Assembly (NCBI RefSeq): GCF_000972845.2 | Contig: NC_040017.1 | Span: 1,014,642-1,078,641 of the forward strand | DNA from: Larimichthys crocea | Lineage: Eukaryota > Chordata > Actinopteri > Sciaenidae | Length of the DNA stretch: 64,000 nt | Direction of reading: 5' to 3' | Part shown: in pieces, positions 22,998 to 34,755 of the stretch | Numbering within the stretch: the stretch's first letter is position 1 | Layout of the letters: each line of letters starts with the position of its first letter | Notes under the pieces: model-generated | Told to the model about the DNA's origin: nothing | What the model saw: the letters and a program-made list of their open reading frames with translations, nothing else | Database searches by the model: none | Program-made: the position numbers and the translations under genes

Positions 22998-24858
22998 AAG
23001 AGCCCGAAGAGACCGTTAATGGGTGTCAGTGTGTAAAGATTTACATGAAGAATTTAATTTCAACACAGTTCAGGACATTTCTCCACCTGAACATTAGAGC
23101 CCACGGCCCCATTATTTAAAATTATTATCACAATTATTCATGTGGTCAAGCAGGCCTTCTTTACTTGTTGATGAACAGAATAATCAAAAAGTCACCAATT
23201 TATATCTATAAACTATAAAAACATTATAAACCTCACAGTTTCAGAAGTGCAAGTTATTTCAAAACTCCCTGAGCCCTCAAAACTGTTAGTTTTCATCATT
23301 TTGACATCTTGCAAACTCAATTACAAACAACAAAATTACAAACAAAATATTTTCAAAATAACATTTTTCTATGTAACTTTCAGTTATTACTTGCATATAA
23401 AGTGCATTGTCATTGTCTAGTTTTCATCCTCCCATCCAGTGTAAAAAGTAATACATGGTAGAGTAATTGTAACTTAACATCTACATTCATAAAATACTGC
23501 ATATAAATAAAGTCACTCACATTAAAAAAATCATTAATTGATATTTTGTGACAATAACAATCAACACATCCTCCATTAAAATGTGTTCTGCTTCTTGTTT
23601 GCATGTTTGACGTTCTCTCTGCAGAATCTTTATGTTTTTATATTCATCAAAGTTTCTCTGAGCTCACCTTCATCTCAATGTATCATACATTTAATGTACC
23701 AGCGGGATTTGTGACATCACGGCTGGTCTGGAAGGTGATCATAGTCCAGCATGAAACTCATTAAAAGATTTTCAGTAGTCTGGTAGATCGAATTTGAAAT
23801 GAACAGAATGTGTATGTTCAGAAATTCTATTTATTTATTAGATTACTTAATGAGGGAGAAACGTTCAATATAATCCAATATAAATTCACTTTTTTGAGTA
23901 AAAAACAATCAAACAAAAAACATTTATTATTTAAAGTAGTGTTTTTTTTTTTATATAACAGCTGCTTTCAGCCTCACACATGCAGTAAGTGGAGTCACCG
24001 CTTCTCTCCATTTTAATACTTGTCTATGTCAAGATGAGTAAGCACCTCCAATAAATCACTTTTTTTTGGCATTTGTTATTATTTTGACATCTTGCAGACT
24101 AAAACAATTTATCAGAAAAATATCGCCAAAGATAAACAAATTAGCATGGTTGAACAATGGCCTAATATTAGTCGTTAAGCACAAAACAGAACTAAGATTA
24201 GATTATTATTCTGGATTTTTTTTATATTCATTGGGGCTCTGTTCCATTTTGACAACTTTTTTTCTTGTAATTATCTAGTTTCAGCAGAGACTACAGATGT
24301 TTTTATGAGCCATTGAGTCCATTTATAAAAGTACATTTGTTATTATTTGTAAATAAATGTATTATTTCCTCTGGCTCCAGGATACCATCCTATCCTTCCT
24401 GCCCTGTTTGCAGTGAATCATCAGATCCACTGAATCACCCAGCATGCAGGGAAAACCCCCCCCCCAAAAAAACCCTCCTCTGAGTGTGTGAAGGCCAGGA
24501 CAAGCCGGCTCTTGAGGGAGAGACAGAGTGGACGACGGTGTTTGGAAGCTTCTGGAGTGTTTTTCTGGCTGGAGCTTCAGCCAGACTCCTCGGTGTCCTT
24601 CAGAGTAAAAACAAAAACATTTGGAGTGTACGGCTCACAGCTAGAGCACATCTCTTATTTGTTATCACTTGTGCTCCAGGCCCGGTTTACATTCTCCTGA
24701 GTGTGTCCACTGGCGTGTTCATCCGGAAATTTGTCCCCTACGCCCCCTCCTGATTTAGATTTGGAGAGCAATAAAGCTTGCTGAGTTGTTGCCTTGGACA
24801 AATAAACTGATCAAAGTGTTGATGTAGAGATGTCCGAAAGAAACGAAAAAAAAAACTT

Positions 24859-24862
<4 letters not shown>
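22995..24862. other. AT-rich noncoding sequence
   Basis: Small frames only. A short phrase near 23290 ('TTTTGACATCTTGCA') recurs near 24083, but I see no extended repeat. No gene or RNA was recognised. Confidence 0.5.

Positions 24863-24899
<37 letters not shown>
24863..24899. repeat. (GA)n microsatellite
   Basis: About 37 bp of pure GA. Mirror-symmetric purine tracts such as this can form intramolecular triplex DNA. Confidence 0.96.
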
Positions 24900-24901
<2 letters not shown>

Positions 24902-25102
24902 ACGATAGGCGCTGGTCTCTCCTTCCTGTGAAAGTTTCCGGCGAGGCAGTAAACATGGCAGCGTCTGTCTCCTGTGGGAGCTGACGGAAATGTGTTTGTG
25001 TGAGAGTGTGTTGTCGAGTGGATCAGTGTGTTTATGGATGTTTGTGTGTCTGTGTGGGGTGATGTACCGCTTGTTGGTGCATGCAAACACCGTCTGAGTA
25101 TG

Positions 25103-25104
<2 letters not shown>

Positions 25105-25146
<42 letters not shown>
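25105..25146. repeat. (TG)21 microsatellite
   Basis: A pure 42-bp TG tract, 108 bp from an inverted AC tract. Confidence 0.97.
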
Positions 25147-25150
<4 letters not shown>

Positions 25151-25253
25151 CAACAGTTCCTCTCCTCTCTGTGAGGGAGTTGTGCTGGAGCCAAGTGCCC
25201 AGCTGCTCATAGGTGTCTGTTTACAGGCGGATTCACAGAGCTAACAGGGAAGG

Positions 25254-25265
25254 CACACACAAACA

Positions 25266-25338
<73 letters not shown>

Positions 25339-25345
25339 ACACACG
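25254..25345. repeat. (AC)n microsatellite
   Basis: About 92 bp of AC with AAAC interruptions at the left and a single AG interruption near the right end. Confidence 0.97.
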
Positions 25346-26626
25346 CATGCCTTGAATCACTCTACAACAATTCTCACAAAACATACAACATATAAGGTTT
25401 GCCTCAGTAATGTCATTTGCTTCGTTTGTTAGCATCCACACTCGTCGGAACATTAGCTGTTTAACCACATTACTGCATAATTATATCACCTGAAACAATT
25501 ACCCACATGGACTGACTTAATCATAGTGATTTCAGGATTTACCTGCTTCACCACCAAGGAAATGTTTGGTAGTTACACAGTTTGTTCAATTACTCAGAAT
25601 AATGTGTCATTGTTGAACGACTGGCCGGCACATTTGAAGAAACACCGTCAGCTCCACACAAGCATTATTTACACATCACAGCACTATGAACTATGACAAG
25701 TAACAGCAGATCCTGCTCAGGTAAAAGAACAGAAACATGGTCAGCTAAATGTGATGTTGTGTTGTGCAGTAAAATGTCTCCTGTGATTTATTTTCTGTAT
25801 GACATTATTAGATAATAATACTGATTTAGTTAGATGGTTAAATCCAGTAGTTTCTATTGTCCGGGTCAGGCCCTTTAAAAGGGTCACAAGATAATTTTGA
25901 AAGGATTGAGATGATTAATGAGAGAGGAAAGAAGAAAAAAAAAGTTCTGTTACACAAGTTCTGTCTTTAATCTTTTTTTAATGGTCTTCTGTGAAAAATT
26001 GGATCAAATCATGTCTGCCAATTTGACCAAGTTTAGAGGGAAACTTGAAGGGCTGTTTATGCTTTTATGTCAATAATAAGGTTTATAGAATAATATGAAA
26101 TATTTGTAAGGGGTCTTTGTGCATTATGAGTACTTCCATGTTTTGTGCTTCAGGTACATTTGCTTTCTTCTAAAAAAGAAAAGTACAAGTGGCATTTGAA
26201 ATGCAGAATGTTATGGACAATATGGACTATATTTTCATCAAAGCGCTCTTACAAAACATGTCTGAATGGAACATCTTTATTATCAGCCAGCTGTGAGCTG
26301 ATTACCGCAGTGATGATATGAGAAGTGTAAAAGAGCAAACAACAACAGAAGTACTGAGGGACAGTCTGACTATGATCAGTCATATTATGTCTTTTTTTCA
26401 TTAGTTGTACGGCTAATGAAATGAAACAACATAAAACAAGCTGCATGTCTTGATTTTCTCTTTAAATACAGGTAAGATATGACACAACGTTCAAACTAAT
26501 GATCATGAAACTACTCTAACAGAGTTAAGACAGATAATCAGCTATACGTGAGATACTCGCTTTTCATATCAAAGATACAATAAGAATTATTGTTCTTTTT
26601 TTTTTTGTGTGTGTGTTTCGATTTAG
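25346..26626. other. AT-rich noncoding sequence
   Basis: No gene, RNA or transposon signature was recognised. Confidence 0.5.
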
Positions 26627-26800
26627 TAGAATTTCCGGAGCTCCGTGGATGTGATTCCAAGTGATAATGAGCATTAATTAGAATTTTGTCTTGTTTACCG
26701 GGCTCTTCTTGCCAACACCGGACCTCATGATTCCTGTCTGGATATTCAATTAGACATTTGGGTCTGCATGACGATTTGTGTGGCGTAAAACAGTAGCCTA
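26627..26800. promoter_or_regulatory. Candidate conserved noncoding element
   Basis: A repeat-free segment with CATTAATTAG at 26672-26681, a forkhead-type TGTTTAC at 26692-26698, a TTGCCAA half-site near 26709, and ATTCAATTAGA near 26745-26755. Such clustering is typical of developmental enhancers. Only motif content supports it; no conservation test was possible. Confidence 0.25.
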
Positions 26801-27786
26801 CATTTGAACCAGCCTCAGACTGAAAGATGATCAACTACAGTATGTCAGCAATACAGACAGGCTGGTCTCCCACACAGACTTCTTCTATTAGCACAATTCA
26901 ATTTTGCAATGCCATGGAATTGCTTCATGATACTTGTGACATCTATAAGTTTAATGTCATTAAAATGTATTGCTTTAATAAAACGAAAAATGATGGCTCA
27001 ATAACTGCATAATGTTATAGAGTCACATTGGAGACTCAACACATGCATTACATTATAGTCAGTATTATATTCATTACTGCTTTGCGGTGCTGTTTTTATT
27101 TTCTTCTTTAGAATGGAGCTTTTGAACAGTTTAAACTCCTTATGCCATTAAAAACATCACTGCTGGATATAGATATGTAAAGATGTGTAAAATATTCTTA
27201 TCACGTGAATTTGACTGATTCAAGAATTCTTCAAGAAAAGACAAATAAAGAAATATCTTACATAATTTCTCAGAGAAACAGGAATGTGCACAACAATCTG
27301 ACAAGACATAGTGTTTCGGTTTTGGTAACTTCGTCAAACCAGACTATGCGTGTTAGAGTTAATGTGCTGCAAAGAGGACTGCTATCTGTCCAGACGGCAG
27401 CAGCAGCCATCTTTCTGAGTGTAAGTGAGCAGCGTAATGAGTGTTGGGTGGCAGTGTGAGAAAGCACAGAGGCCTCGCTGCGTCTAATTCAACACGGCTG
27501 ATGGCTAATGAACTCGCAGGGAGGCCTGGCTTTTCTCATTAAAGGTGAGACCTTGTCGCTCTTACATATGTTAATAGGTGAAGGGATTGTAACAGTGCAG
27601 GCAGGCTTAGAGGCAGACCTGGAGGGCTAGAGTTACACCTGTATGTGTGTGTGTGTGTGCTGTAAAGTGTCACACAGCTGAGGCTGAGGTGGAGTCTGCT
27701 TCGAGGTAATGTGAAGCGATGTCCAAATTGCAAAACTGATTTTTTTTCTATTATGGTTTTCGTAAGAAAGGGGAGGGGTGTTTCCC
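26801..27786. other. Noncoding sequence without recognisable genes
   Basis: No gene was recognised. The stretch 27460-27570 is repeat-free and balanced in composition, with 'GTCTAATTCAAC' and 'GGCTAATGAAC', and might be regulatory. A short GT run lies near 27643. Confidence 0.4.
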
Positions 27787-27834
27787 CACACACAGACACA
27801 CAAACACACACACGTGTTTGTGTGTCTGTGTGTG
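27787..27834. repeat. Perfect 21-bp inverted repeat within a CA/TG tract
   Basis: The arms are 27787-27807 and 27814-27834, exact reverse complements including the off-pattern CAGAC/GTCTG and CAAAC/GTTTG positions. The loop is six bases (ACACAC). Matching interruptions in both arms show this is a true palindrome and not just CA next to TG. Confidence 0.93.
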
Positions 27835-28752
27835 TGTGTGCTGTAGTGCCTCAACATATTTCTGAAACTAAACATTCTGTTTTTAACAAAAGGGGCTAAA
27901 CGGCTTCATTTTGGACACATTTTCGGTACACACACACACACACACGTGACATGACCCTGCTTGATGGCTGCTAGCTGAGGCCTCTCCAACAACACACTGC
28001 TGACCTTTGACCTCTCACCCCTCTAAGTCCAAACTCCATTACCTCACAATTACATCCTACAAATGGTTTTCTGTACGACGTGTGCATGCAAGCATGCCTG
28101 CATGTGTGTGTGTGTGTGTCTGTGTGTGTTTGTGTGTGTCTGTTGGCTTATGGTGTTGCAGGCCAAAAGTCATAATCATATTTATTTATAATGACAATCA
28201 AGCTTCCATACCTTTTGCCGTTCACTTTGGCTCCCTTTTCACTTCTCCTTTCCCTCACCGTTCCCTTGTTTCTTCCCTTCACTCCTTCCCTTCTTTCTTC
28301 CATCCTCCTTTCCTTTAAATCTTTCCTTTATTGCTCATTCCTTCCTGCATTACTCTACACTTTCAGAATTTCATTAATTGTCATAAGAATTGCGCTTAGA
28401 TGCTTCCATTAGATCATATGTATAGGATTTATCATTTTACGAGATATCATTTTAAATGAAGTCATCTCAGACATATTAAAGAGTTAAATCATTTAAAGAA
28501 GTCAAAATATGTGTTAATTCACACATATGGATAAAACTGTGTGTAGCTACATTTAGGATGTGTGTATGCATTTCCTCTCGTGCGTGGATGGGAAGTCGTC
28601 CAGGGTGTGTATGCTGGGATGCTTACGAAAGAGACAACAGCACCCCGGGACACTGATCTGCCCCGGACCCCAGAGGTCACGAGGGTCCTATAGGGCGCAG
28701 CGAGCAGCGAGCCCACAGGGTTGCAGGTAGGATTACTGAACCCCGTCTACAA
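27835..28752. other. Noncoding sequence with a pyrimidine-rich patch
   Basis: A TC-rich patch runs from about 28230 to 28340, and short GT runs occur near 28104-28140. No gene was recognised. Confidence 0.5.
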
Positions 28753-28776
28753 ACACACACACACACAAACACACAC

Positions 28777-28839
<63 letters not shown>
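28753..28839. repeat. (AC)n microsatellite
   Basis: About 87 bp of AC with AA and G interruptions in the first 40 bp. Confidence 0.97.
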
Positions 28840-28840
<1 letters not shown>

Positions 28841-30242
28841 CACAATGGTATGACGAGTGATATGTCAGAAAGCGGCAGCATGTGCGCACACACTCGCACA
28901 GACATGGATGGCTTGAGGGGAAATCAAGCTGTCGCCTCTCAATGACCTCTAACAAAAGGACCATTGAAAATAACAAGACAGGCTCTCACAGTGGCAGTTC
29001 AAGAAAAAAGTTTCCCTTTGTTACTCCAGGCAACTTCTCAGCACCGCGCCATTCAAACACCAGATCCTGTCAGCGGTGCCAAGCTGGTTTTAAATGGGTT
29101 CACTGCACTTTGAAGACACGACTACTGGATACTGGTATCGGAAAACTGACATCCGACTTTGGCACCCTAACCTACAATCTGTTTCGACACTGCATATCAC
29201 AACAACAAAGAGTGCAAGAGGATATGATGCTTTAAAATGAATACGGTTTCCTTTCGAATGGCTGCGCAGATGATTTTTACATCAGCAGAACCATTAAGTG
29301 GTTATTCTTGGATTTTATATGGCTTTATAAAAGTTTGAAACTTTTCCTAAACAGTGCAGTCTCATCCTTGAGACAGGCGTGTGGCAAATTTTCAAGTCCA
29401 ACTGAGGACTGCCATCGAATGCAGAATACCATCTTAGGATGATGTAAAAATCTTTTTAAGAAGAGGGGTACCAGATTTTAAACTCCTGAGTCAGTCCTCC
29501 TTTATGTTGGATGATGGAGCTTCTCCCGTGGCACCACTCCCCATAAGATCTGCATTAAGCTATCCATCAAGTTCCCAACATAGTTTTCCACTTAAAGGCC
29601 TCTTTTTGAGCTGAGTCTGTGAGCTACTTAAAGATGCAATTTCAACTTTTTAAGCACTAAAAGGTAAGCAGCTGTAAACCAATACTCTCAACAGGCTTTT
29701 CTTGGCTCCAGTAAGAGCAGCGTGTGCGCCTTTACGTCCGACCAATGGTATAGATGGAGAGGGTCATCAATTCTTATTTAAGACCATTCTATTTCATATG
29801 ACACCCTCTTATTACAATAAATTGACTGGTCATAGCCATTTTGCAACGGATGTCGAGTTGGTGTGCCATTTCCCAGCGGCTCAATTTAAGATAATGGTAT
29901 ACTGAAAAAAAAAACATAACCTTTTTGCCTCAGTAGTTTTCAAACATTCAGTTAGGAATGACATATGAGCCAAAAGGCATTGACGATATCAGAATTTTCA
30001 AAAGTGGTGGATAGAAAATAAACAGCAGGGACGGGACAGGGGGTGAAGGAGCTCACGCAAATATCAATAAACACTCCTCTTCCGTCTCGGAAGCTTCCTG
30101 CTTTATTTGATTAGGCTGAAGACGGAGGGAGGGTTGGGGGTAAAAAACAGAGCAGTCATGCTCTTTTGCTTTTCTTCCTCCTTTCCCTTCCTCCGCAATC
30201 TTCAGCCTGCCCTTAATGGGAATGGGAAGTTTGGGAAGTGGA
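28840..30242. other. Noncoding sequence without recognisable genes
   Basis: The 117-codon frame at 28882-29235 has no recognised domain. No transposon or RNA was seen. Confidence 0.5.
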
Positions 30243-30327
30243 GGGGAGGGGCGGAGGTGGGGGTGGGGAGGGGCTGCAGCTAGCCTCAGCCTAACCTCCC
30301 CCATCTGGACTGGGGAGGGGAGGGGGC
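30243..30327 (+). other. G-rich block with G-quadruplex-type motifs
   Basis: At 30243-30273 five G runs of four or five, plus GG pairs, are separated by one to a few bases. A second cluster, GGGGAGGGGAGGGGG, lies at 30312-30326. Both satisfy the usual four-runs-of-three-or-more quadruplex rule on the plus strand. Function is not shown. Confidence 0.8.
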
Positions 30328-31794
30328 GACTTGCCAGCCTCCAGGCTACTCCCAACCCTTCCCAGCTGTTGGCTGTTCAGGGACAGAGAGTCCCCCCCCT
30401 CTGCCTAAGTGTGTGTTTTTGGTGGGCTTGAGAAAGTATTTTTTTTTTTTTTTTCATAAACAATTGCCATATCCTCCACCAGCTGCTGACCCCACGGCTC
30501 CTGTCCCTGAGCAGAGCTCGGGAAGCAGGCGGAGGGGAATGGTTTTCATTTAGGAGACTCTGCTTTGCAGGGGAGACATGCTAAAGGGTGCTTGGCCCCA
30601 CTGATGTTAGCACGCTAGCTATAATGCAGAAGCTAGAGATGTTAGCTGATAGCAGCCACAGTGACAGCATGGTTGCTATCAGCACCTTGTGCACTATGGG
30701 ATGGAGCTGGAGGCACACAGGCTGAAGTATCTTCAATAAGTATCTGACAGAAGCTTGAGGTTGCTAAGGCTGCTGTTGAATTCAAAATAAAAACTACTTT
30801 ACTGTAGAATTTATTGACTTTTTGACCACTTGGGGGCAACAGAAAAAGTTGAAAACACACAACTCACTTCCCCCTCAGATCTCAAGTACACCCTGAAGCA
30901 CCAGCTGAACATCCGTTAGTACAATAAGTGTAAAGTTATCACTAAGCACTACTTTGGTCAGCTGCAAAATCCCCTTACATTACTGACACCATTTTTACAA
31001 AGAGAGAAAAGTCAAGATTAAGAGACACGCTGTTTTATTAAATAGGGGAAAGTAATGCTATCATGTGAGAACTAACTAATATATGGTACAATCAGCTCAT
31101 TATTTAATAAGAAAGAAGTCGAAAACGTGTGTGTCTTGAGGGGCATGTTGGTGTCAGTGTTTGATTGATCGTGCCATTGTTACACTTGTTGGGAATGAGA
31201 GACGATGCTTGTTTGGTCACTCGTTCAACAAGCTGAAGTGCCTGACAGGAAGTGTGTTAGAGAAGAAGGAAACCCTGGCAGTAGGGCTGTACCTGTGCAA
31301 CATGCTAATGCTAATGTTAGTTAAACATCGATCTATCATTGAGCTTGAACTGTGAGGCTTACGCTGCTAACGTTAAAAAAAGCAGTGTGGAGTGAAACGC
31401 ACATAAATGTTCAGTTTAGGACTCTATCAGGTTGGGCAATTATAAAGTTGTGAAAACCAGTCTGTATTGACTCACTGTCGTATAAGTCTTACAGGTAATT
31501 AAACCGTACAGTTATTAACACAGAAACACATATGCTGAGAATTTGATCAGACAGGAGTGCATCGACCAACTGATGGGCTGATGGATGGAGCAGGCTCCAG
31601 CCCTGTTTAGCACAGAAGCTATGTTTAAACTTACAAAGCTGATATCACAGTCTGATGGCAGATGCTTCTCTGAAAACAGCTACATCTTACTGTTTGAAAC
31701 AATGCTCATGAGAATTGATTTTGTGGGCTGGGAAAACCAAAACAATTAGCAAAAAGAGGCTAAAAAGCCAAAATTGGCTCCCTATGTCTTGCCC
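30328..31794. other. Noncoding sequence without recognisable genes
   Basis: A T16 run lies at 30439-30454. No gene, RNA or transposon body was recognised before the LINE at 31795. Confidence 0.5.
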
Positions 31795-32440
31795 CCACCA
31801 GGGTGGTGAGAAACTATGATTGATGACCAACTAACCTTCTTCAAACACGTCGCCTCAGTTGTCCGGTCGTGCCACTTTGCACTTTACAACATCAGAAAAA
31901 TCAGGCCTTCACTTAACATGCTACTCAACTCAGCTGACACAAGCTGTAGTCATCTCAAGACTAGATTACTGTAATGCCCTCCTGACAAGTCTCCCAGCCT
32001 TCACAGTGAAACCCTTTCAGATGATCCAGAACGCAGCGGTGTGCCTGGTCTACAACCAACCCAAAAGGTCTAATGCTGACTACAAAGTGGTCTCCGGTAC
32101 TGTGCCTACCTACTTGAGCACGCTTATACAGGCATATGTTACCTTACAACCTGTTCGTTCTGTTGTTCCCTGTTGGTGGAATGCACTACCAGTTCCTACC
32201 AGATCAGGGGTGGCCCTCTCTGCCTTTAAAAACCTCCTGTAGACCTCCAGCTCTTCAGAGAGGACCTCCTCTCCTACACTACCAACAACTGGACATGTTA
32301 AATCTACCCCTTTAAGAATTGTCACAGCACTTACTGCTGCACTAACGCTTTTTTATCGCACTATACCTTGATTGTTCCCTTCTCTGTAAGTTGCTTTGGA
32401 TAAAAGTGTCTGCTAAATGACTAAATGGAAATGGAAATGT
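31795..32440 (+). mobile_element. 5'-truncated L2-clade LINE (reverse transcriptase C-terminus and 3' UTR)
   Basis: The decayed frame retains the typical end of an L2-type ORF2: 'DDQLTFFKHVASVVRSCHF', 'ISRLDYCNALLTSLP' and 'QMIQNAAVCLVYNQPKRS', then PTYLSTLIQAY and CWWNALP. This is the region after the reverse transcriptase catalytic core. Frameshifts separate the first block from the rest, and the usual LHWLP segment between the PKR and YLSTLIQ blocks is missing. The 3' UTR ends 'GTAAGTTGCTTTGGATAAAA', then GTGTCTGCTAAATGACTAAATG, the standard L2 tail. The element cannot encode a working enzyme. Confidence 0.9.
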
Positions 32441-33954
32441 AAAAAGCTCTGTGTAGTTGCAGAATTAGGTGATAACTATCTCTTGGTTTAGTCACTATGA
32501 GCAACACTTTTCCCATTACTCATTTCATCCGCTGTAAACACATTAAAAAACAAAACACTGGTTAGTGCAGCTTTAAAGAAATCCTTAAAGAGTTTCTTCC
32601 GAGCAACAACTGCAAACCTGAAGTGCGGAGTGCTGAAAGGGAGATAACAAAAGACAGGATCCGCCATCTCCAACCAACACACAAACAAAAGCAAAAACGC
32701 ACACCTTCTCCCACCACCACGCACCGCCTCCTACTTTTCTGTCCTCAAACAGACGTCCCACTGTATGTGTTGATGAAAAATGGATTGGATGCTTGTTAGT
32801 GAAGGCGTGTACAGGTGCCAATGCAGTATGTATATCATCGGATGGCATGTTTGTGCTAATGTACTATGTATGAGGCGGCCAGGACTCATGCAACATTCAG
32901 CAGGCCAGGGAGGCCGTAGGTGAGGCCAGCACAGCCTGCAGCCAAAGACGCCCGCACCTCTGAGAGTGTATTATGTATGTGTGTGTGTGTGAGCTCAAAC
33001 TGAGCTTTCTTGCAGCTGGTTGACGGAACCACACATTTAGAAACACAACTGGGAGGCCACTCACGCTACTGCCTTTCTTTAAGTCATACGCATTGTTACA
33101 CACACTAACACTGGCCTCGGCACAGGGGGGCTGCATCACACACAAAAGCTGTTTTCTAAATATGACACATGCAAACACACACAAGAATACACACACACGC
33201 ACACACACTTTGGCTGGGCAGATGCTTTTAGCTTGGGCATACCATTTGAACTTTCACCTCAAGTGTCCAGCACACACCTCCACACCAAACACACACATAC
33301 ACGCACAGAACTGCTCACTCTTTGTACTGGTCTGCTTTGGAATCGCATGGTAATACTTCATTTTGGCAGCACTGTAATTTGGGGGGAATGAGCACTTCAA
33401 ACGAACAGCAACCCACACACAAACACACACAGACAGGGTTATTGTAAATGTGTGTAACCTACAGTTCTGCTGGGACCAGTATCAGTTTTTTTTTTTCTGA
33501 ATTCCCAGAACAGTCCAAAATACACTAGGACAGTAATCAGAGGCGCGCTGTGAGGTTATAATTGTTGGAGCTGATTACAAAGTGGAGAGTAATGGCTCAA
33601 ACTGGGAGAGGAGTGCAATGCCAACTTGTACACAATGAAATGTGAAGTCGGGGACACAGGGTGTCTGCAGGGATCAGGGTATGAGGCCTCCAAGATATGA
33701 ATGATGCTCATTAATGCCAAAATTAAATCAGTATCTTAATATCTAGACTAAATCTGCATTATTAAACATCATACTTAGTGGCTCCTACTGTCAGAGGTAA
33801 AGTTGGATGGTCTTCTTTAAGGGATATAGTGGCATCATTGCTGACTGCCGCATCTGACACTTTCTTTCCGAGTACAAAGAAACTACAGCAGCCACAAAAC
33901 ATGCAGAAAACACAAAAGGCTCCATCTAGACTCAGTGTTTAGGTTGTAAAAGGG
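32441..33954. other. Noncoding sequence with scattered CA runs
   Basis: Short CA or TG runs occur near 32975, 33175-33210, 33290 and 33410-33430. Frames of 60-103 codons have no recognised motif. Confidence 0.5.
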
Positions 33955-34597
33955 GTGGACATTTTCTGGTAAATTTACAGGAATTGTCTGGAAACTTTCC
34001 ATGGAAAGTTAAGCTAGGGAATTTTGGAAATATTCCAAATTGGAAACCTTGGGAATTATTGAAATTTATAGGAATTAACTGTAAATTGGGGGTAATTTAA
34101 ACAAACTGTATCATATCCAAACATAAATCTAAACATTTTGTTTTGTCAGAAACAGACATGCAAAATAAAACAATGAAATTTAAAAATTTATTTGAAAGTA
34201 GATCTTTATCAAGTTTTAATTTTATTTAACAATATTATGTAGTCCATGAGCGCAAATGTGTGTCTTCTATAGTCTCTGTGTGCTCTGGGCTCTAAAGTGT
34301 GGTCCAGGTACAGAAATCACCTGTGCAGGTAGGGGGCGTGGCCTCAACAGCCCTGCAGTAAGCAGTGCAATGTGCATGTGATTGAGGAATAGCAGATATT
34401 CAAGTGTACTGTACCTGTGTCTGGTTGTTTTAGTCAAGATTATGCTAAAATATATTTTCAACAACTATATTTCCTTACAAGTTCCCTGTTAAGGGCCAAT
34501 TTAAAATGTGTATATTCCTGGTTTATTCCCATAAATTCCTGTTAATTCCCATGGAAAGTTTCCAACTTTGAAAATTCCCAGAACTTTGCAACCCCAG
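33955..34597 (+). mobile_element. Family C hAT-like element, copy 1
   Basis: The right end reads 'AACTTTGCAACCCCAG', the reverse complement of a 'CTGGGGTTGCAAA' start. I recognise 'AGGGTTGCAAAATTCC' as the terminus of a common percomorph repeat. The flanks are full of 'GGAATT', 'CCATGGAAAGTT' and 'TTCCCATAAATTCC' words in both directions, giving inverted termini. The core at 34271-34458 is repeated in inverted orientation at 48410-48597 with about two differences. There is no transposase frame. hAT assignment is inference from termini; the left boundary is approximate. Confidence 0.7.
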
Positions 34598-34639
34598 CAT
34601 TGCAAAATTGCAGTATACTGTATGTACTGAAATAGATTA

Positions 34640-34755
34640 GATTCAGATTTAATCTAAAGTAGCCAAGACATAGCAGTTCTTATTTTCAGGTGATAACTCA
34701 CTAATAAAAACATAGTTGAATAGAGTCCAACAATTCTTACACACTGGATCTTTAA
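34640..34755 (-). mobile_element. Family A MITE, copy 4 (inverted fragment)
   Basis: On the plus strand it ends 'ACACACTGGATCTTTAA'. Read on the minus strand it begins 'TTAAAGATCCAGTGTGTAAG' and proceeds through 'TTTTTATTAGTGAGTTATC', 'ACCTGAAAATAAGAACT' and 'TGGCTACTTTAGATT', in the same order as copies 2 and 3. It is truncated beyond that. Confidence 0.8.

Noticed and set aside
31859..32242. 127-codon frame as a possible host gene
   Set aside because: It is the C-terminal reverse transcriptase remnant of an L2-type LINE, followed by the standard LINE tail.
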